The notes beneath the pieces are model-generated. The model saw only the letters and a program-made list of their open reading frames with translations, was not told the origin of the DNA and searched no databases. Positions 1-9,484 of a stretch of DNA of 15,478 nucleotides are shown here, piece after piece (positions within the stretch are counted from its first letter, which is position 1; the number at the start of each line of letters is the position of its first letter). A program made the position numbers and the translations under genes. Source of the DNA: DASZZY01 sp036260395 (GTDB lineage Bacteria; Actinomycetota; UBA4738; CALAEC01); assembly GCA_036260395.1 (NCBI GenBank), contig DASZZY010000055.1, positions 1-15,478 on the forward strand. The letters are read 5' to 3'.

Positions 1-6
1 GCTCAT
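1..6 (-). CDS. Start of the next gene of the injection-system operon, cut by the window edge
   Basis: Reading leftward, the stop codon of the 80-residue gene (TGA, bases 5-3) overlaps an ATG at bases 6-4 in the arrangement ATGA, the same coupling used elsewhere in this operon. Only Met-Ser can be read before the window ends. In related eCIS loci the gene after this kind of small protein is often one carrying the DUF4157 (eCIS core) domain, but two codons cannot show that here. The call rests on the overlap and operon style alone. Confidence 0.4.
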
Positions 7-235
7 CCGAGCCCCCCGTGCACGGCGCGGGCGATCCGGCGGCCCACCACGTCGGGATGGGGCGAGGCAGCGAAGGAACCGCCGTCGATCCGCTCCGTGG
101 ATGCCGGCGGCGCGGCGGTCGGGGGCCGGGCCTCGAGCAGCCGAACCAACTCGTCACGCAGGGCATCGCCGATCCGGTGCCGGTCCTGGGGCCGGAAGCC
201 GAGGAGGGTCAGCTCCCCGATCTCGAGCTCGAGCC

Positions 236-245
<10 letters not shown>
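3..245 (-). CDS. Small 80-residue eCIS-associated protein, function unknown
   Basis: A complete 80-residue reading frame downstream of the AAA+ ATPase. The N-terminal half (about residues 4-38) alternates hydrophobic and charged residues (ELTLLGF, then an Arg/Asp-rich helix ending LVRLLEA). A Pro/Ala linker follows (about 40-50), and the C-terminal third (IDGGSF ... VVGRRIARAVHGGLG) looks like a second amphipathic helix. From memory, small proteins with this two-part layout recur in eCIS loci, often just before DUF4157 proteins, and no biochemical role is established to my knowledge. Two starts are possible. GTG at 245 has a GGAGGT about six bases upstream. ATG at 239 overlaps the ATPase stop as ATGA and gives 78 residues. 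I kept the GTG for its better ribosome-binding spacing. It could be a structural adaptor or a chaperone; that is speculation. Confidence 0.72.
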
Positions 246-2184
<1,939 letters not shown>

Positions 2185-2188
<4 letters not shown>

Positions 2189-3471
2189 GGTACCTCCAGC
2201 GCGGGCGCCATGTACTTCCCGGCGGCGTCCCGGTCGAGGACGCTCTCCGAACCGTCGACCTGGACCCGGAGCAGATAGGTGGCCGGGCGCACGCCGCTTA
2301 CCGGGATCGACACCGTCGGGCTCGTCTCGGGGTCGATCGGCTGCCGCTCCGGGGCCCGGAACTGGTAGGCGAACGGGACGCGCTCCGGCGGCGCGTCCAG
2401 CTCGTTGAGCAGGAGGACCACGCGCTGGCGCCGCCCCACGTCCGGAACCAGCGACACGGTCACGTCGGCCGACACGGAGCCGTCGGCCGCCGTCACCACG
2501 TTGTCGAGGGAGATCTGGTACGCGCCGGTCCCGGGATCCTCCGCCACGCGGGGACGGAGCACGAAGGCCGCCACGTTCGACTCCACGCCCCGGTGGGGAA
2601 CGGGGGGCGTTCCCATCGCCCGGCGGTGCACGACCTGGAGGCCGTGGATCCCCGCCGGGAGAGCCGCGGGGAGCGCGACGACGATGGCGGTATCCGTGAC
2701 GTCGTCGACCAGAGGCGTCACCTCGAGCCCGGCCACGAGGACCCTGGTGTCGTCTCCCTGGAGGGCCTTCCCCGCGATGCGGACGGCGTCGCCGGCCAGG
2801 ATCGGGTCGCGGGGGCCCGTCACCGCGGTCACCGCGTCGACCACGGGATGCCGGAACGGGACCACGTAGAGGTTTGGGGCGGCCACCGGGACCCCGCGGC
2901 GGGGTGCGAGCTCTCCGTCGATGAGGACGACGGTCGCCAGGTAGCTGGCCGACAGCGAGTACGGCGCCTGGAAGAACACCGACCACAGACGGGAGAGCTC
3001 CTCGAGGTTCAGGGAGGCGGGGGTCAGCTTCACGAGGTCCACTTCCTCGGCGAGGTCCGATGCCGCCAGCGAGGCCGGGGGCGGGGCGGCCGCCACGGCG
3101 GCTCGGATGGTCTCCCGGGACAGGACGGGCCGCTCGTGCAGGGTCCGAACGACGCTGCCCATCAGACGCTGGGGCTCCAGGGCGCCCTCGTCGCCGTGGA
3201 AAGTCAGCAGGTAGTGGAGGTCGAGGGCGGCCCTGGACCGTCCCACGGGGCGCCCCTGGCCGTCGCGGGCGGGCAGGTCTCGGTTCCGCCAAGCCGCGTT
3301 CGGGGTGACCTGGTAGAGGAAGACGTTCACCGTGGGGGGGGAGCTGCCGTTCCCCACCTTGTCGGGACGGCCTGGTTTCGCGGTGGCCCCGGGCACGTCG
3401 CTCTTCACGGCCGTGTCGAGGACCTCCGCCAACGTCGTGGTCACCGTGGCGATGGCCAGGAAGTTGCTCAC
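2185..3471 (-). CDS. DUF4255/Pvc16-type tail terminator (cap) protein with Ig-like C-terminus
   Basis: A 428-residue protein. Residues about 5-190 match the DUF4255 (Pvc16 N-terminal) pattern: an early Ala/Leu helix, then PTVNVFLYQVTPNAAWRNRDLP (residues about 46-67), LDLHYLLTFHGDE, and the helix LMGSVVRTLHERPVLSRETI. Afp16/Pvc16 proteins cap the distal end of tube and sheath and set or end tail length. After residue 200 two beta-rich segments follow (about 210-290 and 300-425). Short hydrophobic strands and an IPT/TIG-like DAVRIAGKAL ... VDDVTDTAIVVALP pattern suggest Ig-like domains, which many actinobacterial members appear to carry. The GTG start at 3471 overlaps the upstream stop as GTGA and has a GGGGGAG ahead of it. 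The stop overlaps the ATPase start in the same way. Family assignment is strong; the domain split is estimated by eye. Confidence 0.92.
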
Positions 3472-4223
3472 CCGCGCTCCCCCGCCCGGTTCCCGTACCT
3501 GCGGAGGAACTCCCCCAGGCCGAGCTCGGGCCCCGAGGCGGCCGGCTGCGGCTTGGCCGCCGGCTCCGCCGGGGCCACGGCTCGGACCTCGATCCGCCCG
3601 ATGCTCACCCGAACCACCGCCGGCTCCTCCTGAGCGCCCGACCGACCTCCCCGGCGGCCGGGGGGGCGGGATGCTCGGCCGCCACGCTCCGGCTCCGTCC
3701 GGCGCGGCGGAGGCGGCACCGCCGGATCCGGGATGGGGCCGTCGGGCTCAGACGAGCGTTCACCACGCCCCCTCGTGCGAGGCCGCGCCGAATCGATCGA
3801 CGTCGGCGCCTCCCCCGGGCGCAGGGCAGACGAGGGCCTCGCCTCCGGCGGCTCGGACGGCTCCGCGTCCCTCGACGGGACGCCGCCGGCCCGGGAGTAG
3901 CGAGCCGGCCGCTCGCGGCTCGATGCCTCCCGGCCGTCCGCCACCTCGGGCTCGCCAGAGCGGGGAACGGGCGGGACGATCGCCCGAAGGGGCCGCTCTC
4001 CCCGCGATGGCGCCGGCACGGAGGGGTCCCTCGCCTCGGGCGCCCGCCGATCACCCGGGGCGGTCCAGGTCTCCATCCCCCCACGCGAACCCCGATCGAC
4101 CGAAGGCCATGGCGTCAACGCCCCCTCGTCCGGCGCGGGCTCGAACAGCGCCGGCACCCGAGGGCGCAGGGTCTCCAGGCGCCCCAGCCCCCTGGCGGCG
4201 AGGTGCTCGAGGAACCCCGTCAC
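3468..4223 (-). CDS. Disordered linker protein of the eCIS locus (unknown function)
   Basis: A 251-residue protein of strikingly biased composition (Pro, Arg, Gly, Ser, Ala, Glu). A short ordered-looking N-terminus (FLEHLAARGLGRLETLRPRV, residues about 4-23) is followed by roughly 170 residues of low complexity with no hydrophobic core. A short strand-like C-terminal motif (VVRVSIGRIEVRAV, about 203-216) and a closing helix LGLGEFLRRYG come last. I recognise the two-ended layout from eCIS loci, where such a gene commonly sits between the gp26-like chaperone and the DUF4255 protein; I know of no assigned function. It might tether components through its two conserved ends. The GTG at 4223 lies 13 bases after the upstream stop; an ATG overlapping that stop is in another frame and dies after six codons. 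The stop overlaps the next start as GTGA. Confidence 0.82.
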   Translation of the reverse strand: MTGFLEHLAARGLGRLETLRPRVPALFEPAPDEGALTPWPSVDRGSRGGMETWTAPGDRRAPEARDPSVPAPSRGERPLRAIVPPVPRSGEPEVADGREASSRERPARYSRAGGVPSRDAEPSEPPEARPSSALRPGEAPTSIDSARPRTRGRGERSSEPDGPIPDPAVPPPPRRTEPERGGRASRPPGRRGGRSGAQEEPAVVRVSIGRIEVRAVAPAEPAAKPQPAASGPELGLGEFLRRYGNRAGERG

Positions 4224-4236
4224 GAAGCCCCGCCCC

Positions 4237-4968
4237 TCATCCCGTCACCAGCTCCACGTACGCCCGGCGCCGGGCGGGAGCCATCGCCAGGATCGCGTCC
4301 TCCGACCACCCGTACGCGGAGGCCAGGGCGTGGACGTCCCACAGCACTCGAACGGCCGATGCGTGGATCTCGGCCCAGAGGTAGGAAGCGATGTCGAAGG
4401 CCATCACGTTGCTCTTCCCGCAGCCGGTGCAGGCGCCCTCGAGCCACAGGTCCGCCCCGGGGTCGGCCTCCTCCATGGCCGCCTCCACGGCGTCGATCAC
4501 TTCCGGGGGCAGGTCCGCGGCAGCGAGCACCGCGTCGTCGCGGCGGCACTCGATCAGGCAGCGGTCGAGGAGGCGGACGGCGGCCCCCTCGACGGTCTGT
4601 TCGTCGCGCGCCGTGGCCAGGTCCTCCCCGGTCGGCAGCCGGAACCGGACCCGGTACGGGCCGTGCGAGAGCAGCCGCTCCCCTGCATCCGGCGCCTCCT
4701 CAGTCGGAAGAGAGTTCGTGGAGAACGACACCTCAAGTCGATGCCCGCACGCGGAGCACGCCCAGGAGGCCGCCACCTCGGTCCCGAAGAGATCCTCTCG
4801 GAGCCGCACCAGACGCCGGTCGCGGGCCCCCAAGGGCAACGACGCCACGTCCGCCCACGACGCGCCGGGGGTCGTGGCCACCAGGAGAGCCAAGGGGCGC
4901 TCGACCGCATCGCGGGCCGACCCCTGCTCCCACACGGCCAGGAGACCGGCGTGAGAGATCTCCACCAT
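4237..4968 (-). CDS. T4 gp26-like baseplate hub assembly chaperone with two CxxC motifs
   Basis: A 243-residue protein resembling the T4-type baseplate protein family (gp26-like) found directly after the tube gene in many eCIS and contractile tail loci. The family is thought to help assemble the baseplate hub. The N-terminus (EISHAGLLAVWEQGSARDAVERPLALL, from residue 3) and the central helical stretch around 128-165 fit that family. Two cysteine pairs, Cys71/Cys74 (CSAC) and Cys180/Cys183 (CTGC), are placed so they could form one zinc site. Two more cysteines lie at 137 and 141. The C-terminal third is mainly helical and ends AMAPARRRAYVELV. The ATG at 4968 lies three bases after the tube stop with only a poor Shine-Dalgarno match, so translation probably depends on coupling to the tube gene. 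Family call fairly sure; zinc binding is inferred. Confidence 0.82.
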   Translation of the reverse strand: MVEISHAGLLAVWEQGSARDAVERPLALLVATTPGASWADVASLPLGARDRRLVRLREDLFGTEVAASWACSACGHRLEVSFSTNSLPTEEAPDAGERLLSHGPYRVRFRLPTGEDLATARDEQTVEGAAVRLLDRCLIECRRDDAVLAAADLPPEVIDAVEAAMEEADPGADLWLEGACTGCGKSNVMAFDIASYLWAEIHASAVRVLWDVHALASAYGWSEDAILAMAPARRRAYVELVTG

Positions 4969-4971
4969 GGC

Positions 4972-5499
4972 TCAGACGGCCGGCTCGGTGAACGACTCCT
5001 CGACGGGCTCGGGAACCTCGTAGTCGCGCTCCCACCCCTCGTTCTCGAGCTTCAGCGTCTGGATGGCGACCGCGTTGGCGTTGGCGTCGAGGTCCGGGAC
5101 CGCCTGGAACTCCGACACCCAGCACCGGAACACGCGGTAGGACAGCGCGAGCTGGCCGGCCTCGTTGTAGACCTCGATGAGGATGTCCTTGCGGAAGTCG
5201 CGAAGCGATACCTCGGCCCCGAGCCCCGACCCGAAGTTCCACACCTTGTTCGCCCACTTCTCGAACTCGGTGTCGTGGGTGACGCCACGCTCGAGCGTGA
5301 TGGCCTCGTACTCTGTCCGCCCCGGGCTCTTCCGGCTGGTGCTGGGATCGCCTCCCTCGCGGTGAGAAACCACCTCGGTGGTACGCCGCAGGGGGCTGAC
5401 CTTGCTCACCCCGGCGACGTAGCGGCCGTCCCACTTCACCCGGAACTTGAAGTTCTTGTATGGATCGAATCGGTGGACGTTGACGCTGAACTGAGCCAT
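4972..5499 (-). CDS. Contractile injection system tail tube protein (T4 gp19/Cis1 family)
   Basis: A 175-residue inner-tube subunit; stacked rings of this protein form the rigid tube that is driven through the target envelope. Its length and sequence fit the gp19-like tube family: the FDPYKNFKFRVKWDG opening (residue 11 on), VAGVSKVSPLRRTTEVVSHREGGD (28 on), the RTEYEAITLERGVTHD strand pair, FEKWANKVW, and the C-terminal AVAIQTLKLENEGWERD. The C-terminal tail is acidic (EPVEESFTEP). The ATG at 5499 follows the sheath stop by 15 bases and has a strong GGGGGAGG five bases upstream. That suggests independent, high-level initiation, as suits a protein needed in many copies. Only one tube-type gene is visible; a second, adaptor-like tube protein may lie outside the window. 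Confidence 0.96.
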   Translation of the reverse strand: MAQFSVNVHRFDPYKNFKFRVKWDGRYVAGVSKVSPLRRTTEVVSHREGGDPSTSRKSPGRTEYEAITLERGVTHDTEFEKWANKVWNFGSGLGAEVSLRDFRKDILIEVYNEAGQLALSYRVFRCWVSEFQAVPDLDANANAVAIQTLKLENEGWERDYEVPEPVEESFTEPAV

Positions 5500-5514
5500 C
5501 GGTGCCTCCCCCCG

Positions 5515-7041
<1,527 letters not shown>

Positions 7042-7060
7042 CGACGCCTCCTTCCATCAT
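7042..7060 (-). promoter_or_regulatory. Consensus ribosome binding site of the sheath gene
   Basis: On the minus strand the bases before the sheath ATG read GGAAGGAGGCGTCG, an AAGGAGG five bases from the start. It is the closest match to the anti-Shine-Dalgarno consensus in the window and fixes the start at 7041. Confidence 0.85.
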
Positions 7061-7074
7061 GCGGCCGGGGCCGC
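7061..7074. repeat. Short perfect inverted repeat ahead of the sheath ribosome binding site
   Basis: GCGGCC and GGCCGC flank a two-base centre, a perfect 6-base palindromic pair just upstream of the sheath Shine-Dalgarno. In such GC-rich DNA this can arise by chance. No T-run follows, so it is not a convincing terminator. It could be a small leader hairpin or nothing. Confidence 0.3.
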
Positions 7075-7106
7075 GGTCCACCGCATCGGCCAGGGTCGAG
7101 CCGAGA

Positions 7107-7135
7107 CGTCACCCCGCCGTCACCGGGCCGTCACC
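7107..7135 (-). promoter_or_regulatory. Candidate SARP operator: three heptamers with 11-base period
   Basis: CGTCACC occurs at 7107-7113, 7118-7124 and 7129-7135 (GGTGACG on the minus strand). Starts are exactly 11 bases apart, leaving 4-base spacers. The two right-hand copies are a perfect tandem of the 11-mer CCGTCACCGGG. SARP regulators are known to bind direct heptamer repeats of 11-base period ahead of their target promoters, and the regulator encoded just upstream is of that class. The right-most copy overlaps the stop codon of the 80-residue gene. No convincing -10 hexamer is seen at the usual distance; GACCCT at 7097-7092 is the nearest weak candidate. Repeat geometry is observed; function is inferred. 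Confidence 0.5.
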
Positions 7136-7373
7136 GGGGCTCGGTAGGTGCGCCCCCAGAGGCATCGGCGAACTCCTCGACCCATGCCCGAACGGCCTCG
7201 AGGATGCCATCGGCCGACGCCGCCGTGACCCTCGCGTCCTCCGAGGAGGAGATGTCTACCCGGGTCGTGATCCGGGCCCTGAGGACGCCGAGCTCGTCCC
7301 TCCACAGGCGGAGGACCAGGACCCCGACGCGTTCCGGTGAGGCCACGCCGCCACTGTGGGCGGCGTCCGTCAC
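7131..7373 (-). CDS. Small 80-residue protein between regulator and sheath, unknown function
   Basis: An 80-residue protein with a plausible compact alpha/beta fold: a strand VGVLVLRLWRD (about 16-26), a second strand LRARITTRVDIS (about 31-42), and a C-terminal helix ILEAVRAWVEEFADA (about 57-71). It lacks a signal peptide, membrane segment or cysteines. I recall similar short proteins next to BTAD regulators in actinobacterial eCIS loci but know of no function, so it may modulate the regulator or the particle. The GTG at 7373 follows the regulator stop by seven bases; its GGAGG is about 14 bases upstream, rather far, so coupling is likely. An internal GTG at 7346 has no ribosome-binding site. 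The reading frame is credible from codon bias and operon placement. Confidence 0.7.
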   Translation of the reverse strand: MTDAAHSGGVASPERVGVLVLRLWRDELGVLRARITTRVDISSSEDARVTAASADGILEAVRAWVEEFADASGGAPTEPR

Positions 7374-7380
7374 CGGGACG

Positions 7381-8130
7381 TCAAGACCTCCGCAATCCCG
7401 AGATCAGGCTCTCCATCAGGGGGCTCGGGTGAAGACCCAGCTCCTTGCGGACCAGCCGCTCGTAGAGGGCGTACTGGCGCAGGGCCTCGCCGGCGTTGCC
7501 CTCGGCCACGTGAGCCCGGATCAGCGCGCGATGCGCGCTCTCCCGGAGGGGCTCCGCGGCGACCGCGGCCAGGCCGGCCTGGACGGCGTCGGCCCCTCGC
7601 TTCGCCGAGACCAGCCGGTCGCAGAGCGACTCGAGAGCGTGGAGGCGCACCTGCCGCAGTCGCTCCCGCTCCATGATCACCCACTCGTCGTACCAGTCCG
7701 GCAACAGATCCCCGCCGAACGCGATCCCCGCCAGATCGACTTCCCCGAAGGTCCCCACCGGATCGGCGAGCCGGTCGGCCATCTCGACGAGCTGCCGGAT
7801 GTCGAGGACGACATCCGGAGCGACCTGGAGGGTGACCCGAGTGGTCTGGATCAGTGGCCGACACGCCGTCCGAACGCGCCACAGCGCCGATCGCAGGTTG
7901 GCGTTCGCCCGATCGGCCGGCGCATCGAGCCACAGCGACCCGGCCACGTGGTCTCGGAGGACCGGCCTGTCCCTCAACGCCAGGAAGGCCACGAGGCGCT
8001 GGGCGCTCAGCGGCAGCTGCTTCTGGCAGCCGTCGTGCAAGAGGACGAACCCGCTGAGGAGAGCCAGCCGGATCGACACCGGCGAGGACGGTAGCTCCTC
8101 CACGTTCTGCCGAACCGGCCGACCGTCCAC
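7381..8130 (-). CDS. SARP-type transcriptional regulator (winged helix plus BTAD domain)
   Basis: A 249-residue regulator. An OmpR-like winged-helix DNA-binding segment (about residues 20-105) includes the RLVAFLAL and NANLRSALWRVR pattern typical of SARPs. A bacterial transcriptional activation domain (about 108-249) follows, with the TPR-like helices ESLCDRLVSAKRGADAVQAG, ESAHRALIRAHVAEGNAGEA and LRQYALYERLVRKELGLHPS. SARPs usually activate nearby clusters by binding 11-base-phased direct repeats. Here such repeats lie before the sheath gene, so activation of the injection system is the natural inference. The frame is open back to a GTG at 8241, but a near-consensus promoter lies at 8161-8190, inside that extension, so I chose the GTG at 8130, the first after the predicted transcript start. 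GTG at 8103 or 8079 remains possible. No receptor or NB-ARC domain is attached. Confidence 0.88.
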   Translation of the reverse strand: MDGRPVRQNVEELPSSPVSIRLALLSGFVLLHDGCQKQLPLSAQRLVAFLALRDRPVLRDHVAGSLWLDAPADRANANLRSALWRVRTACRPLIQTTRVTLQVAPDVVLDIRQLVEMADRLADPVGTFGEVDLAGIAFGGDLLPDWYDEWVIMERERLRQVRLHALESLCDRLVSAKRGADAVQAGLAAVAAEPLRESAHRALIRAHVAEGNAGEALRQYALYERLVRKELGLHPSPLMESLISGLRRS

Positions 8131-8160
8131 GCCCCACCCCCAGCGAGCGGCAACGCCGGA

Positions 8161-8190
8161 ATCATACGGAGCGACGGAACCGGCTGTGAA
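8161..8190 (-). promoter_or_regulatory. Promoter of the SARP regulator gene
   Basis: On the minus strand, TTCACA (8190-8185) is followed after 18 bases by TATGAT (8166-8161). Each hexamer differs from the sigma-70-type consensus at one position. Transcription would start near 8154, about 24 bases before the GTG at 8130. It is the best promoter match in the window and lies in the divergent intergenic region. Confidence 0.65.
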
Positions 8191-8269
8191 CTCGGATATT
8201 CGTCCCACACCTTTCGACGGAGCAGCCACCGGCCCGGCCACTGCCCGGAGCTCGTTACCCAGGCCGCCG

Positions 8270-8299
8270 TTAGCCCTGCTGCGCGGCCAGCGGTATAGT
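8270..8299 (+). promoter_or_regulatory. Promoter of the PotDABC-like operon
   Basis: TATAGT at 8294-8299 is a near-consensus -10 hexamer, with TTAGCC (8270-8275, a weak -35) 18 bases upstream. Transcription would begin near 8306, leaving a leader of about 26 bases that contains the GAGGGGGGA ribosome-binding site before the ATG at 8332. It is the only good plus-strand promoter seen before the transporter genes. Confidence 0.55.
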
Positions 8300-8331
8300 C
8301 CCAGCGAACGGGCGCGCGAGGGGGGATCGAG

Positions 8332-9465
8332 ATGGATCTGACCCGGCGGGACTTCCTACGGCGGAGCGCGGCGGCGGCCGGCTACCTGGCGCTCCCATCG
8401 ATCATCGCGGCGTGCGGGCGCGAGCCCGAGCCGGTGACACAGCCGACCACGATCGACACCGGAAACATCCGGGGCTCGAGGATCAAGGTCAGCACCTACG
8501 GCGGGTTCTTCGAGGAGAACTTCCGCAAGATGTACCCGGCCTTCACCGAGGAGACCGGCGTCGAGGTCGAATCCGTCGCCGAGCCCACCTCGGAAGTCTG
8601 GGTCACCCAGCTCCAGCAGTCCGTCCAGGCCGGCACCGAGCCGCCCTCGGATGTCTCGATGCTGTCCGGCGTCGGCATCCAGCGGGCCATCAACGGCGAG
8701 ATCTTCGCGCCGATCGACCTCTCGGCCGTCCCCAACGCGAAGTTCCTGGCCGAGGGGTTCGTCCGCGAGGCCGAGGACGGCCGCGTGGCCGGGATCGGCG
8801 CGGTCTCATGGTTCATCACGATCGTCTCCAACACGGAGCGGGTCGCCGAGAGCCCCGACACCTGGACCGCCTTCTGGGACGCCGAGTGGGAGAACGAGCT
8901 GGCGCTCCTAAAGAACGCCGGGAACTCCTTCCTCCTGGAGATCACCGCGGCCAGCTTCTTCGACGGCTTGGAGATCCTCCAGACCCAGGACGGGATCCTG
9001 GAGGTCATGACCAAGCTCCAGGAGGTCAAGCCGAACGTCAAGCTGTGGTTCCGGGACGAGGCCCAGGCCCAGCAGGCCTACAACACCGGGGAGGTCTCGC
9101 TCGGCCAGTTCTACCACGACATCACCACGTACGCCGCGTCGCAGGGCGAGCCGCTGCGGAGCGTGTTCCCCACCGAGGGCGCCATCCTCGACTCCGGGTT
9201 CTGGCACATCTCCGGCAACAGCGAGAACGTCGCGGCGTGCCACGCGTTCATCGACTACATGTGCCAGCCCGAGATCCAGTCCGAGCTGGCCACGACGCTG
9301 GGCACCTCGCCCGTCCTCACCAGGGAGAACCTCGACCTGACCGACGAGGACTACGAGGCCGTGAGCGGGCCGGGCCCTGAGGCGGCCCTGCGCCCCGAGT
9401 ACGAGATCTACGACAAGTGGGAGGACTGGATCGACCAGAACTGGTCGGAGATGATCGTCTCCTAG
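8332..9465 (+). CDS. Extracellular solute-binding lipoprotein, polyamine-type (PotD-like)
   Basis: A 377-residue ABC substrate-binding protein. The N-terminus carries a twin-arginine motif (TRRDFL, residues 4-9), a hydrophobic stretch and a lipobox ending in Cys28 (IIAAC), so it should be Tat-exported and anchored by lipid to the outer face of the membrane. The mature part follows the family 1/PotD pattern: IKVSTYGGFFEENFRKMYPAFTEETG (residues 51-76), an AVSWFITIVSNTERV middle segment, TWTAFWDAEWENELAL, and a late HISGNSENVAACHAFIDYMCQPEIQ. Polyamines are the classic substrates, but opine, thiamine and Fe(III) relatives share the fold, so specificity is open. It heads a D-A-B-C operon behind a recognisable promoter and a GGGGGGA ribosome-binding site. 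Its gene is divergent from the injection-system regulator. Confidence 0.88.
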   Translation: MDLTRRDFLRRSAAAAGYLALPSIIAACGREPEPVTQPTTIDTGNIRGSRIKVSTYGGFFEENFRKMYPAFTEETGVEVESVAEPTSEVWVTQLQQSVQAGTEPPSDVSMLSGVGIQRAINGEIFAPIDLSAVPNAKFLAEGFVREAEDGRVAGIGAVSWFITIVSNTERVAESPDTWTAFWDAEWENELALLKNAGNSFLLEITAASFFDGLEILQTQDGILEVMTKLQEVKPNVKLWFRDEAQAQQAYNTGEVSLGQFYHDITTYAASQGEPLRSVFPTEGAILDSGFWHISGNSENVAACHAFIDYMCQPEIQSELATTLGTSPVLTRENLDLTDEDYEAVSGPGPEAALRPEYEIYDKWEDWIDQNWSEMIVS

Positions 9466-9484
9466 GCCTCCGACACCTCCTCCG

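Noticed and set aside
7056..7061. CATGAT on the minus strand as a -10 for the sheath gene
   Set aside because: It abuts the Shine-Dalgarno sequence; a transcript starting from it would lose the ribosome-binding site.
7061..7074. GCGGCC/GGCCGC palindrome as a transcription terminator
   Set aside because: Stem of only six pairs with a two-base loop and no T-run; it also lies inside the sheath leader next to the ribosome-binding site.
8131..8241. N-terminal extension of the SARP regulator to GTG 8241
   Set aside because: It overlaps a strong promoter match and encodes no domain-like sequence.
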